This document shows positions 34,248 through 45,913 of a stretch of 64,000 bases of DNA, in pieces; within the stretch, counting starts at the first letter, position 1, and each line of letters opens with the position of its first letter. Below the pieces are notes generated by a model. The model was not told the origin of the DNA. It made no database searches and saw only the letters and a list, made by a program, of their open reading frames with translations. This DNA comes from Rhypophila decipiens (lineage: Eukaryota; Ascomycota; Sordariomycetes; Sordariales; Naviculisporaceae): contig MU858135.1 of the NCBI GenBank assembly GCA_033297075.1, positions 1-64,000 of the forward strand. The letters run 5' to 3'. The position numbers were made by a program, and so were the translations under genes.

Positions 34248-36872
34248 CATTTCAGATGATTACTACAGCTAGACGCTACTGTTCTGAATTTCAGTTTGAG
34301 AGCGGTAATATACAATATTAGGGGGCTGTCCTTGAATCCGTCTGTTACTTGTGTAAAGCCAGGGATACCATCTGGTCAGTGGTGACTGTATTGCAGAGCC
34401 CACATCTCTCCCATCTGATGATCAGCTCAAGTATGTCGAATAACCCTTCCGGTCATGTAAGTAAGTCAATACCCCATAATGATCGACGCCAGCCACATAA
34501 GCCACCGGTGGAAAAGATTGCCTAGTACTACGGATAGTGCCGAGCCCACCATCAGAATACACGTGTAGAAATAGAACTCGGACCGTGTCCGCTCTGCCTA
34601 TCGTGTGCCGTCTGCAATTCCATTAGTCACCGTAACTCGACGGAACCGGGGGACGACGGTAGGGACCGTAGGGTATCCATCGCTAAAGTTGGACCACCCT
34701 GTCGTGTGCAGGACGGCTGGGAGACTAGAGTCTTGCCGTCTTATTACTTGGCACACCACCATGGCACCTCGATGTTGAAGATGCATTGAAATGCTACGTT
34801 TCTATTGCCCAGACGAGGCCATATACTGCTTTTTCTTCTTGGCCTTACACCACATGCTATATAGACGGAGTGACCGATCTTCGGCTTTATTATTAAAATG
34901 GCACTTGAATCCCGGGTAGTGAATGGTAAACCGGAGCAAAACCTACGGTTCTTTCGCTGAACAAGTGAAGTAGAAAAGGTCCCCAGGAGAAGCAAGCCAC
35001 GCGAAGCAATCCGTCACATCTCAAATTGCTAGCTACATCACATCCGAGTCGGGGTTAGCCAAAAAAAAAAAAAAAAACCTATGGGCGCCAGCAATAGGTC
35101 AGCATTCGAGATTAGGAAATCTGGGAAGCGTCTGGCAGGTAGGGCAAGAATAATACTGACAGTTCCAGACCGAGATAAATGTGTGCCCCGGGAAGTTGGG
35201 GCGGCACGAAGGAGGGGTCGCTAAAGCAACCAACGAGGTTACATACCATGATACCACCAAATCGACCTACATTCAAGCGGCCCAGTAGCACTGTCATTGC
35301 TTGGCAAGCATAGGTCTTGTGGATGGAACGGCAGAATCCTGCGTGGAATGTTCGCTGTAGGGACTGACAGGGATTCATTCCCGCAGTAATTTAGGTGATC
35401 TGTTCTCTTCACCGTCCGGATCGTGGGGATGTTGCTATCTGCTGCTTCCCAAGACCCAAACCCTTTATCTGTTTCGCGAGAGACTACCCTTAGTCTAGCT
35501 TTAGCTCCTAATACTAGAGCCGTGGGAAGATTCAGTGAACTGTCGTATTAGTGGTACAGTACAGTCAATACCGTGTAATGTTACCATCTTACAGGACGGC
35601 ACTATAACTTCAGATCCTGCAGCCCTGACCCCTAAACCTCTAGAGTCGTGCTCAAGACATATCAACTTTCTTTTCTTCCTTCTCCGCATACAAACAGACC
35701 TCGCAGCCTTATTCGCAGAAACCTACAAGGTATGGATACGGCGTATACATGCGACTCCAAGATTCGGTACATCCAATGCTCTCTGAACGACACACATGGC
35801 AATATCTGATATATCTGCTGCCCACGACAAACGTGTCCTGGCAGGCAAAACGCTAGCCATTCCAAGCGAGTAAGTGCACCTCAAAGCCAAAGGGGCATTT
35901 GCACCCCAAGACACAGTCAGTCAGCTGCCGATAAGTCGCCCAGATAAATCCCCCGTTCCGCCCCTCCTATACCAGTAAACCCAGGCTCCCGTTCGGGGCA
36001 ATATTTGGGGAAAGAGAGTTTATCGAACTGCGGTACAACCATACCTTGTACCAAATTGAATCAATTTGCTCATATGGATGCATGAATGGGGTTGGGCAGC
36101 GTGTTCGAAAAGTTCTTGATCGGGGGGGTCGGCCACTTCCCCGGTTTCCTGTTACAGTAGATAGGGACTAACTCGAAGCAACACCGAGATTGTGTTCACA
36201 CTGCCATGAATGCTTTTGAGCAAACACTAACCAGGAGCCGACTCTCCATGCCGTGCGATACCAGAAGGTGGCACAACTCTGTAACCGGCTGAGGCTGCAT
36301 GTTTGAGTGTTTGTAATTTCTTGGGTGCAGCACGGCCCTTTCTTTATGTCCTCGACAGAGCCAAGAATGAAACCTGACAGGGACGCGAGTATGCACTGGC
36401 TATGTCGTGTATTACAACGCGGCAAGTGTCAATACTGACCTGGTACAGCGTACCATTGCTCCAAGTTGCCATACTCTTGGTGCACCACTGGATACTAGGT
36501 CCGGCATGTACTTACTACACTGCAATATTGACGGTACTGCACCTCTATCCCGTCCAATGGGGGACTACTAGGTTGATTTGCTTACCCCTTCCAGTGTCCC
36601 GCAGCACAGTCGGCGTCGAGCCCGGCCGCTAACAGGTCCGGTTTTGCCAGCTGCATGTAAATATATGCAGCCCAACATGTGGATAGCACCGAAGGCTTCC
36701 TGGCAGCCGGGCAAGCAGGTGAAATATATCTCCGTTTAGACCTCGATATCAATACCGACACAAACTCAGCCTCGACTTGTGTAGCACTACTTCTCCATTC
36801 GCCTCTCTTTCTCCTCTTCGTCTTGGATCCCACATCGGAATCATTGCTGACAACCTTTTGTCACCACCCAAC
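34248..36872. other. Intergenic, no gene seen
   Basis: 2.6 kb. It holds a run of about 18 adenines near 35060 and scattered AT-rich stretches. Frames of 60-90 codons lie on both strands, none with a motif, convincing start context or splice signals. This is the largest gap inside the cluster. Confidence 0.5.
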
Positions 36873-38182
36873 ATGTCCGGACTGTTTACACAACCGCCAG
36901 TCGACCCTGATGCGCCGGGCATCGGTCGGACGACGCTGGTAACCACCTGGGTTTTCACCTCGCTCGCCATCGTCGCCGTCACCATACGCTTCTGGCTGCG
37001 CAAAAAGTTCTTCAACTGCAACTGTGACGATTGGATTATGCTGGCGGCCGTGGGAATCCAGATCGTGTACCAGGCCTTCATCACTCTCTCGGTCAACTGG
37101 GGAGCTGGCAAGGCCTTTGAGAACATCACGCTCGAGCAGTTCATGGAGATGCAGAAATGGCAATTCTTCGCCATCACGCCGGCCCAAATCGTGTCTGTGG
37201 TGGCGAGAGTGTCCATCGTTATTCTCCTGAGCAGGATCTTTGGTGTCACCCGTCAATGGTTCAAGTGGTTCCTCATCGGCCTTACCACGTTGCAGGGCAT
37301 TGTGGGTACGCTGGGACTGGTGTTTCTCTGGGTCGAGAAGATGCCCGTCTCGACGCACTGGAATCCCATGCTGGTGCCTACCTGGCTTGTCGACCAAAGA
37401 GTGAACCAGTACATGTCCACTGGGTTGCAATGTGAGAGGTTTCCGGACAGACTGGCTTGATATGCAGCGTCTCCAACTAACACGTGCTTTCTTTACCAGT
37501 CCTCTTCGCCTTCTCGGACCTGGCTTATGTGATCCTCCCCGTCCTCTTTATTTACAAGGTGCAGATGCCGCGCACCCGCAAGATCGGCCTGATCATCCTC
37601 CTCGGCCTTTCGGTACTCACCGCGGGCGCTTGCATCGCCAAAATCGCAGTCATCCTTCTCGGCCTGACCAACCAGCTGCCCACCTCATTCGGGCCCGATT
37701 TCGGCGGTATCGTCTTCCTTACCTCGAGCATCGAACAATCCATGGTCATCATCATGGGCTGCATCCCTACCATGGGTCCGCTGGCCAAGATACAATACGC
37801 TGCGGCATTCACAGCAATTGGCGATTCTATCATCAGTCTCATGGGCTCGAGGAGAGGAAGCCAGCGGGGAAGTGGAAACCGGAGTAGCATGTACCGCGAT
37901 GACGTTGAACTCGGACAGCAGGCGGGGAGCACAAGCAAGATCAGAGCTTCGGATGAGGCGTCGGGGCATTCTGGAGGTGCGGACTCAGTCCCATCCAAGA
38001 AAGAGGCACCGAGTCCAGGGGTTAGTGACAAGTTCTGTCCCGGAATTGAAGAGTATTCGGTCACGGCCGAGGCGCAGGAGAGCAATCACAGTTCGGTACC
38101 CGGCCGGGGGACTGGCGCAGGATTCATTAGAAGGGACGATACTTTCGGGGTCACGTACGATCGGAACTCTGGATCTAGATAG
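36873..38182 (+). CDS. Seven-TM PTH11/SAT4-like membrane protein
   Basis: Two exons, 36873-37431 and 37500-38182, 413 aa; intron with a gtgaga donor and a ccag acceptor, phase 1. The architecture is the fungal rhodopsin-like/SAT4 fold (PF20684 type): a short outside N-terminus, seven hydrophobic helices (VTTWVFTSLAIVAVTIRFW, WIMLAAVGIQIVYQAF, VARVSIVILLSRIF, LIGLTTLQGIVGTLGLVFLW, LFAFSDLAYVILPVLFIY, GLIILLGLSVLTAGACIAKI, VFLTSSIEQSMVIIMGCIP), then a long polar, Ser/Gly-rich cytoplasmic tail. The N-terminal eight-cysteine CFEM domain of PTH11 is absent. Such proteins are often near secondary-metabolite clusters, with unproven roles in sensing. It is the only membrane protein within the cluster apart from the P450 anchors, and no MFS or ABC exporter is present. 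Confidence 0.85.
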
Positions 38183-39097
38183 GTGGAAGTTGTATCACGT
38201 CTTTTTAGCCCGCAAATTCACATTATACTCGTATTACCTACTAGTAGCTGGCCCAAAAGTAGCCAATTATAGAGGAGTCATGCGCAGAACAGGATTAAAG
38301 GTGAAATATAATATGTAAGACACGGAGGCAGAGACAACGGTTTGGCCGGCTTAAATCTGAATTTTCCCACCATAATTGCTACAAACAAGTTGGGCTGTTC
38401 TACCGTGAGGAAATAGGCTTGGAGTACGAGTCTGGACTTTTCCACATGTAACCCATCCAATTCTTTCGGTGTATCACGACTGAGGAAGTTCTTTTGATAG
38501 CTGGCCCGATAGGGGACCATCAGCCATTGTCCAATGCGACGTGGGACGGCACACTGTTTCCGCCTACAGGTACAATGCATCCAGGGCGAAGTTGATTTGT
38601 TGGATTGCTGTTGGTAATATACCAATGTATACTCCGTAATGAACAGGCACTCATGGAGCAGCGTCTCGCTTCAAGTTTACCTGACTGTCGCCTGTCCTCC
38701 GAGTCGGAGCCCCTGGCTTCGGGGCAGGAGCCTGTAACATCCGATTGGGTCACTATCTCCGGCCCAATAGGGGTTCAATATCAAGGTAGGAGGACCGTAG
38801 GACTGGCCTGGGGACTGTGCCTTCAGCGTATGTACAATACTGTAAATTTCAACTTGTTACCGTACTGTACTGTACTGTGTTGTGCTGCACTGCCTATTCC
38901 ACAGCGGAACTCTCGGGAAGAGACCTAGGACGCACCCTTTCAACCACAGACTCCAACCATCTTGGTGTTATTTTTGGTGTTGTTGATTCGACATCAAAAC
39001 AAACCTACTCCCTTTGCTTGTGAGAGTCGCATCGTTATCAGCACCGTTATCTCATTCCAGCAGGGACCAGACCGCTGCTTGCCGACCAGCGACCAAA
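38183..39097. other. Intergenic, P450 promoter
   Basis: 915 bp. No gene is seen. A CCGATTGG octamer (reverse of CCAATCGG) lies at 38741-38748. Confidence 0.5.
38741..38748. promoter_or_regulatory. CCAATCGG motif (reverse)
   Basis: Copy about 350 bp upstream of the first P450 start codon. Confidence 0.35.
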
Positions 39098-40962
39098 ATG
39101 GCCATTTCCATCGCCGTTGTTGTCCTGTCAGCTATTATTGGTGTATCGACATGGATTTTGTGGAGGCTTTTGAATCCATCCATAGCAGAGCTCGACCTGC
39201 CTTACCTGCAATTCGATGATGGAGACAATTCCGAGGATAAGTACAAGACGCAGTCTCGAAGTATCCTCTCTAGGGGCTACAAAGAGGTGAGAAATTGGAC
39301 CTGGATACTGAAGACGAGGCAAAAGAGTCTTACTTTGTGTAATGTTTACTAACGGGCAATTGAATGCAATCAGTATCTCAAACACGACAAGCCATTCTGC
39401 ATAAGAAACCCCGTCGACAAAGACAGGCCCATTGTCGTTCTGCCGTTCAAGTATCTTGACGAAGTGAAACGGGCTCCGGACAACAGACTAAGTCTGCCTC
39501 TACACCTGCAGAAGGCAAGTCACTGGCCGATAATACTAGGCTAGCCACTTACAGCTAACAGCGTCCGACAGAATTCCATCCTCAATCATATCGGAGGCCC
39601 GGAAATGTCGGATGAGGTTATTCACGCAGCCAAGCTCAGCTTGAATCGCGCACTTGGTGAGTAAATGACTTGTCACTTGGGCAAGTGACGTCGCTGACAT
39701 ATTAGACCGACTCACGGAACGGCTTCAGGAGGAGTGCGTAGCCGTCTTCAGCCAGGCACTCCCCGAGACTCATGACTGGACAACAATCCATCTTTACCCC
39801 ATATTTCTTCAAGCGTTCGCCCGCATGTCTGCCCGCGTGCTTGTTGGACCCGAGCTTCGAGACCAGTGGCAAACGCTCTCTCTGGGCTACGTGAGCACAG
39901 TCCTCAAAGCTCCCTCTGTTGTTAGAGCCAAGTATCGCCCATCACTCTTTTGGCTAGCCAAGTTTCTGGAACCGGATGTGAAAGAGGTCTACAAATATCG
40001 CAAACAAGCAGCCGAGCTGCTCGAACCCACAATCAAGTCGCGGCTCTCCAAGGCCAAGCTCGGAAAGCAAAGCACTGCGGGAGAGGCCCAAGAGAAGCCC
40101 GAAGACGCAATTCAATGGCTTCTTGACGCCCACTTGGCCAAAGGCCGCGTCCCAACGCCAGATGACATTGTACAGAACTTGTTCGTTCTTACGACGGCGT
40201 CTATTCATAGCACCTCGGCCACTGGGCTGTCCATCTTGTTTGATACGATGGACCGACCGAGCGTAGTGGCAGATATAAAGGCTGAGATGTCACGGGTTCG
40301 CAGGACATGCGAGAGGCACGTATCCGAGGACGGTATTGACACGGCCGTCTGGACCCGGCAGCACTTGAGCAAGCTGAACTTTCTCGACAGTTTCATGCGG
40401 GAGAGCATGCGTGTTCATTCCTTTACGCAGTGTAAGTCTTTGCATCAAATCCTGTTGCAGGGCAGATGACTGAAACTATACCCTCATAGTAACCGTCCAA
40501 CGACTGGTCGCCTCAAAACCATATACATTCAAAGATGGCCTCACCCTCCCAGCAGGCACAACTATCTCCTTCGCCAGCAACGAGTACAACCTCGATCCGG
40601 AAATTCACAGTAACCCGCATGCTTCCATATTCGACCCCAAGCGGCATGTTGAGAAAGACAAGCTCAAGCTCCACTTTGCCTCGACCGAGGATACCATTGT
40701 CTGGGGAAGTGGGAGCCATGCCTGTCCCGGCAGGTTCTTTGCCCAGGATGCGTTGAAGATTATGCTCGTTTTTCTGATGAGGAGATATACGTTCAAGTTT
40801 CAGTCTGAAGGGAAAGAGACCGGGGAAGAGGGCAAAGGGCGGCCGGCAGATATGCCCATGAACTTTAACATTGTGCCCAATGTCATGGCGCCGGTCCTGT
40901 TCAAGATCAACGAGACGGGCGATGTTGCTGATATTGTTGGGGACCATGTTGGGTACATGTAA
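39098..40962 (+). CDS. Cytochrome P450 (first of two in the cluster)
   Basis: Five exons: 39098-39286, 39374-39514, 39572-39656, 39706-40431 and 40490-40962; 537 aa with every phase consistent. The second intron begins GC (aag|gcaagt) rather than GT, and no GT donor nearby keeps the frame. The N-terminus is a membrane anchor (AISIAVVVLSAIIGVSTWILW). The ExxR motif is RESMRV at the end of exon 4, the PERF-like region is FDPKRH, and the heme loop is WGSGSHACPGRFFA with Cys459. The I-helix reads TTASIHSTSATG, without the usual acid, as in other fungal P450s of this type. ER-membrane monooxygenase; in related pathways such enzymes oxidise the macrocycle. Convergent with the SDR, with 65 bp between the stops. 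Confidence 0.92.
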
Positions 40963-41027
40963 GCCAAACAAGAGCTAGCTGGCATCTAATATGTAAGACA
41001 TCCTTTCAAGTGTCGACGATTCTCAGT

Positions 41028-42059
41028 CTACTGTAAATACCCACCAGCTCTCAAGATTCCCATGACCCCGTCCCAAGTCTTTCTGCCCAGCTCTCTCCCG
41101 TCCTCGCTCTCAGTCAGCTCACTCAGCTCCGAATATCCATCATTCCTCCAAAGCTTGCCAATACTCTCAGTCCCCAGGCCAGTGGCACTCACCATCGTCC
41201 TGGCTCCTTCCTCGACACTTCTCCCCAGAATCCAATACTTGACCGCCATAATAGCCCGCACAACGGCAGGAAAGCTCCTCAACATGCCCGTCTTGCACAG
41301 GCCAGGGTCACTCGCATTAATCACAACCCTCTGGCCAGCCTCGAGTGTCTGATTCCGCTCGACCAACCCCTGAACGACGAACCATGCGGCGAGCTTGACA
41401 AGGAAATACTGCCTCTGGTTGTCAAACTTGTTCTCGTCGTTGATCCACTCAACCAAGGAAGTTTTTGATGCCGACACGGGCAAAACCCCGGCCTTTTCAA
41501 GTTCGTCCTTGGTGACTTCCATCGAAGCGACACTATTCACAAAGGACAGGTGCGGGACGAATCCATCCTCCCCTGCTGTGTTTGTACCAGCCCGGGCCCT
41601 CTGCAAAATCGGCAAAAGCAACACGGCCAACAAGGCCGCAGAAAGTACATTGACCTGAACACTAATCTCATACCCGGCCGTCGACTTTTCAAACCCCCAT
41701 GTCGCTACGCCGGCAGCAAGCTGGGCAACATGCAGTCCTTTGGGAACAAGATTGTCCAGCCGGGCGACAAAATCCCGAACCGAGTCGAAAGAAGCAAGAT
41801 CAAGCGTGAGAATGACAAATATGTCAGGCGAGCAATTGGTCTCGGTGATGATGGCTTGTTTAGCGGTTTCCCCTTTCTCGGCTGTCCGAACGGCGAGAAT
41901 GAGTGGGTTCGCGCCTTGTTTGGCGTATTTGATTGCTGCTGCGTGGCCGAGGCCCGAGTTGGCGCCGGTCACGAGCACAGCTTTGTCGCGAAAGGAGAGG
42001 TGTGTCGGGTCCAAGGGCGGGTTGTTCTTGGCGTGCCAGAGGGCACTAATCGATGACAT
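41028..42059 (-). CDS. Short-chain dehydrogenase/reductase
   Basis: Single exon, 343 aa. NAD(P)-binding TGANSGLG is at residues 31-38 and the catalytic YxxxK is Tyr218/Lys222 (RQYFLVKLA). The active serine is probably Ser176 in SFVNSVAS. The NNAG motif has become LAAG. This is the retinol-dehydrogenase-like branch common in fungal clusters. The substrate is probably a ketone or alcohol on the macrocycle; some cytochalasan clusters have an SDR and others do not. Cytosolic. It is divergent from the trans-enoyl reductase across 729 bp containing two CCGATTGG octamers. Confidence 0.9.
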   Translation of the reverse strand: MSSISALWHAKNNPPLDPTHLSFRDKAVLVTGANSGLGHAAAIKYAKQGANPLILAVRTAEKGETAKQAIITETNCSPDIFVILTLDLASFDSVRDFVARLDNLVPKGLHVAQLAAGVATWGFEKSTAGYEISVQVNVLSAALLAVLLLPILQRARAGTNTAGEDGFVPHLSFVNSVASMEVTKDELEKAGVLPVSASKTSLVEWINDENKFDNQRQYFLVKLAAWFVVQGLVERNQTLEAGQRVVINASDPGLCKTGMLRSFPAVVRAIMAVKYWILGRSVEEGARTMVSATGLGTESIGKLWRNDGYSELSELTESEDGRELGRKTWDGVMGILRAGGYLQ

Positions 42060-42788
42060 TTTTGTTCAAATCGCAGGTATTACTGGTAGCGTGCGTTGGG
42101 GAGCAAAAAGTCAACTGTGGTTGTCTTGTTGGACATGCTTAGCAGCGATTTCCATGTCGAGATCCGAGTCATCCGGACGACGCGTCACAAGCTTTCAGAG
42201 TAAAAACACACACACACAGGCGCCAGCACAGGCAGACAAGAAAATTCGCCCGGTTGCCGAACGCTGGCGGCAGTGCCAGTGCGCAGACCAAAAGAGTGCC
42301 TGAATGTAACCAAGCAAGCCAAGTATCGGGCCATGTGCTGTTGGTAATATCAGGCGGCTTTGTGAGTGGACAACGGCAGAGGAAATTTGCCGAACCGTGG
42401 TTTGGCCATGTGCCTTAGCACTTGATTCTTCCAACAGAATGTGACCCCTTTCGCTGAAACTTTCGCTGAAAGCCAGTCTGTTGTCACACGGTATTCTACT
42501 GTGTCCATAACACTGTCTTGGTGTTTCGATTCAAGCTCAAGGTTGCTGACCAACCGGAGATGCCCTCTCGCTGTCGGGATGTACGGCAGTGGCCTCCGAT
42601 TGGGTCGCCGTCGAGATCGGAACTTGGCTCCGATTGGCCAGTTCAGTATGTTACGAGAATTGGAACCATGAATACCAAGAAAGAATACATGATCAAATCT
42701 TGGATGTTGAGTGGGAATATTGCATTTTCACAGTGCTCACCCTGCCGCCAAGTCGTCTGGCGAGTATGAGCAACTTGAATGTTCACTC
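42060..42788. promoter_or_regulatory. Bidirectional promoter, SDR / trans-enoyl reductase
   Basis: 729 bp between divergent starts. It holds two copies of CCGATTGG (42596-42603 and 42630-42637) 34 bp apart, and a short CA microsatellite at about 42207-42219. Confidence 0.5.
42596..42637. promoter_or_regulatory. Paired CCGATTGG motifs
   Basis: Two octamers in the same orientation, 34 bp apart, about 150-190 bp upstream of the enoyl reductase start. Confidence 0.4.
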
Positions 42789-43955
42789 ATGATGCTTCTC
42801 AATACACAATCCGCCATCGTCGCCGACAAGGCCGGCACCCTAACCCTAACCCACGATGCTCCCCTGCCGGAGCTCGGGCCGGACATGATCCTCGTCCGGG
42901 CCGAAGCAGTAGCTCTCAACCCTGCCGATGCCAAATTCACGGGGCCCATGGCCTCGGAAGGGGCCACAGCGGGCTGTGACTGCTCCGGGACAGTGGTAGC
43001 CATCGGCTCTGCAGTTTCTCCTGGTCGGTTTACACTCGGACAGAGCAGGGTCTGTGGTGCCCTCGCTCCGATGGATCCACTCAACCCAGCCAGCGGCGCC
43101 TTTACTCAGTATGTTGGCCTCTCTGCCGATCTTGCTCTTACAGTTCCCGACTGCATGCCGTTGGAGTCGGCCGCGGGCTTGGGAACGAGCTTGACAACGG
43201 TGGCGCTTGCTCTGTTTAGGTCTCTACAAATACCTGGTCGTCCGGACAACCCTTGCAAGGAAGAGAAGCTGAGATACAAGGGAGAAAACATTGTGCTGGT
43301 GCATGGGGGAAGTTGTGCGACGGGGACGATGGCTATTCAGCTGATCCGGAGGTGAGCAAGATGCAGCCTCAATACGAGTTGCTCACTGACAATGTGGACA
43401 TCTAGCTCGGGATGCATTCCCATCGCCACTTGCTCACCCCACAACTTTGATATGGTCAAGTCATACGGTGCAGCAGAAGTGTGGGACTACAGCGACCCTA
43501 GCACTTTGGAAAAGATCAAGCTGTACACGCGGAACGCATTGTCCTTTGCCTTGGACTGCGCTTGTGACATGTCAGCTGGGACCAGCAGCAGCTTGAACTT
43601 TTGTTATGCCGCTCTTGGTCGCGCAGGCGGTCGATACACGAGCCTTGAACCTTATCCAGAGGAGCAACCAAGAAACATGCGGAGTAGGAGGGTCAAGCCG
43701 GACTGGGTGCTGGGAGCGGCGGTTCTTGGCAAGGAAGTCGGCTGGAGAGAGCCGTATCACATACTGCCTGATCCAGAATTGCGCCAGTTCGGAAAGGAAT
43801 GGATTGCATATGCGCAGGGTATGCTGGACCGGGGAGAGATTCGCCCTCATCCAGTTCGTATTGGTAAAGAGAAAGGCCTTGAACATGTTCTGGGCGGCAT
43901 CGAATTGTTGAGAAAGAAACGGGTGTCTGGAGAGAAACTTGTATATAGGATATAA
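42789..43955 (+). CDS. trans-acting enoyl reductase for the PKS
   Basis: Two exons, 42789-43351 and 43406-43955, 370 aa; intron with a gtgagc donor and a ctag acceptor, phase 2, giving LIRSSGCIP across the junction. The second of two adjacent ATGs (42792) is equally possible. It is a medium-chain dehydrogenase without zinc ligands: GROES-like N-terminus ([27 protein letters not shown]), then the nucleotide-binding VLVHGGSCATGTMAIQL. This is the LovC/TenC-type partner that reduces enoyl intermediates on a PKS whose own ER is silent, which matches the PKS here. It acts in the cytosol on ACP-bound chains. Its stop lies only 12 bp from the stop of the convergent Diels-Alderase gene. Confidence 0.93.
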
Positions 43956-43967
43956 TGCTATCAAATA

Positions 43968-45455
43968 TCAATAGTTCAAGTTCTTATTCAAAAGCCACGA
44001 CTTCTTTGGGAATCTCATGACCTCTGAGAACCCCGGTCCTGCCCACTCGGGCTCGCCATGTCCGAAAAGTCCTCCTCTAGCAATACCAGAGTATCCTGTT
44101 CCGCCGACCCCTTCACCGAGAAAGTACTCAAACCCTACCACCTTGTGCTCCACCACAAATCTCCACTGTTTTCCTCGCCGCGGGGACTCCAATATCAGGT
44201 CGATCCCCGTGACCTTGTCGGCCAACACAGCAGTGGCGACTCCCTCGCTGCTATACAGCTTTTTCACCGTCACACCAACTCCCATTGGGCCCGAGAATGA
44301 GTCGCCGTCTGTTTTGTTGCCTTTCTTCCGCTGACTTGCTGTAAATATCACGTCTTCCTCGCCCTCCGAGACCCAGTCCCCAGCTTTGTCGAGATGCCCA
44401 TGCTGTTCGGCAAGCCACATGGACTTCATCACGAGTCCATCGTCGATTCCCGACTGAAACTCGACATAAGACAGGGTAAATGGACCAACCTGCGCCCGGA
44501 CGGCCATCATACCTGCGAGACAGGTATACCAGTTGAACGCAGCCCAGAGACGCTCGTGTCCGCCCATCCCGTCCCAGCCAACTGTGTAAGGACTCTGGCC
44601 TTTTCCATCTTTCACCCGGGCTCGGCCATCGAACACAGCGGAAAACTTGGCGTCGGCCACGGGGAAAGGCTCAGCCCAGTAAAAGTGCGGCACGGCCATG
44701 AGAGTACTATCATGCTCGGCAGAAAAGCTCCGAAGGCTCGGCCTCGCTGCTGCTGTTGAGGATGATGATGAAGATGGTGGGCCACGTTTTCGCAAAACAA
44801 CACTAACATGCACCTCGGGATTCTGCATCGTGACCTTGGCGTACCCCAGATCATGGCTGATCTCGAAAGTATAGACAAAGTCACGGCCGGTCCAGGTGCC
44901 TTTGGTGAATTTCGTTACTGCCCCGTCTTCCTCGCGGGTGCACTCCTCAACGACACTGTCCTCTGCGTAGTCCACAACGGCATATCTCGTCTCTTTTTTC
45001 ACATCTCCCTTGTCCGTGTCAACAAGTCCTGCCATCTCAAAGTAGGCACGCAGATTGCCCGTCCCGAGAAAGGAGTAGTTCGGATCCCGGTAGAAGCCAA
45101 AGATGAAGGACTGGGTCCCGTCGTTGGATACGCCGTCAAATTCCCATTGCTCCGAGCTGCTGGCGTTCATGGGCGAGATCTGCGGGAGGGAGATTGGTCC
45201 GTCGGAACTGGAGTGTGACGTGGAGAACCTTGTTTGTGAGGCCGTCTTCTTGCTGTTGGTCGATTTAGAAGATGACCACCACCATTTTCGTGGTGTCTTG
45301 GCCACGGTGTAGCGGGATGCATGGTTGGCGTTTACACATTTCTCATGTTGCCTCGGGGCTGGCTTGTCATGAAGAGGATATTGAACGTTGTGAGACTTGG
45401 CTTCAACTCCTGAGAGTAGCAAGTAGACAGTGAGAATGGCCGCTGTAGGAAGCAT
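43968..45455 (-). CDS. Lipocalin-like Diels-Alderase (pericyclase)
   Basis: Single exon, 495 aa. The C-terminal three quarters resemble the pericyclases of cytochalasan and decalin pathways (CcsF/PyiF/CghA type): two beta-barrel domains with WEFDGVSNDGTQSFIFGFYRD, FYWAEPFPVADA, GWDGMGGHERLWAAFNWYT and the C-terminal EWAGPGFSEVMRFP. In these pathways the enzyme guides the intramolecular [4+2] step that forms the isoindolone and macrocycle. Unusual points: a clear hydrophobic signal-like start (MLPTAAILTVYLLLSGVEA), a Trp/Ser/Lys-rich low-complexity stretch to about residue 90, and a Ser run at about 230. These make it longer than the usual 370-420 aa. It shares a 458-bp divergent promoter with the second P450. 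Confidence 0.87.
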   Translation of the reverse strand: MLPTAAILTVYLLLSGVEAKSHNVQYPLHDKPAPRQHEKCVNANHASRYTVAKTPRKWWWSSSKSTNSKKTASQTRFSTSHSSSDGPISLPQISPMNASSSEQWEFDGVSNDGTQSFIFGFYRDPNYSFLGTGNLRAYFEMAGLVDTDKGDVKKETRYAVVDYAEDSVVEECTREEDGAVTKFTKGTWTGRDFVYTFEISHDLGYAKVTMQNPEVHVSVVLRKRGPPSSSSSSTAAARPSLRSFSAEHDSTLMAVPHFYWAEPFPVADAKFSAVFDGRARVKDGKGQSPYTVGWDGMGGHERLWAAFNWYTCLAGMMAVRAQVGPFTLSYVEFQSGIDDGLVMKSMWLAEQHGHLDKAGDWVSEGEEDVIFTASQRKKGNKTDGDSFSGPMGVGVTVKKLYSSEGVATAVLADKVTGIDLILESPRRGKQWRFVVEHKVVGFEYFLGEGVGGTGYSGIARGGLFGHGEPEWAGPGFSEVMRFPKKSWLLNKNLNY

Positions 45456-45913
45456 TTTGACTCACGCAGAACATGAGTATGATCTGGTTATTGTTGCTCA
45501 CGAATCCGGAATTGGGGGAGGAGGACCGGTATGTACCGTTTACCGTAAGCTGTTGACTCTGCAAGCAATATAAAAGGTGCATATGTAGTGTCCCCATTCT
45601 TGGGGGACAGGCACGGCACACTCTTCGGAGTCAGTACGCCCCGATTCGTTGTGTTCATACGTACATACTACCCCCCAAAAATCAACAATCCACTTGGTTC
45701 TTGGTAGGTATTCGTCATACCGGTACTTTTGTACTTCCATGTCCGTTTATCATGAACATGCCTTTCGCTCTTTTCCTATCAATCCCAGTTCAGATCTTTG
45801 TTCAGATTTAACCAAGCCCCAGCCAAGCTGATAAGGTGCTGGTGATCACTTATATTGCCCACCAAGCAGAGCCGAGACGGTCTTGTCCGTAACCATCAGT
45901 GCAAACGATCAAG
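45456..45913. promoter_or_regulatory. Bidirectional promoter, Diels-Alderase / second P450
   Basis: 458 bp between divergent starts. A TATAAAAG lies at about 45571 on the plus strand. CGG-N6-CCG occurs near 45527-45540 (ccggtatgtaccg). No CCAATCGG octamer is present. Confidence 0.45.

Noticed and set aside
34598..36833. Small frames in the 2.6-kb gap inside the cluster
   Set aside because: None has a family signature or intron structure; the gap is left as non-coding.
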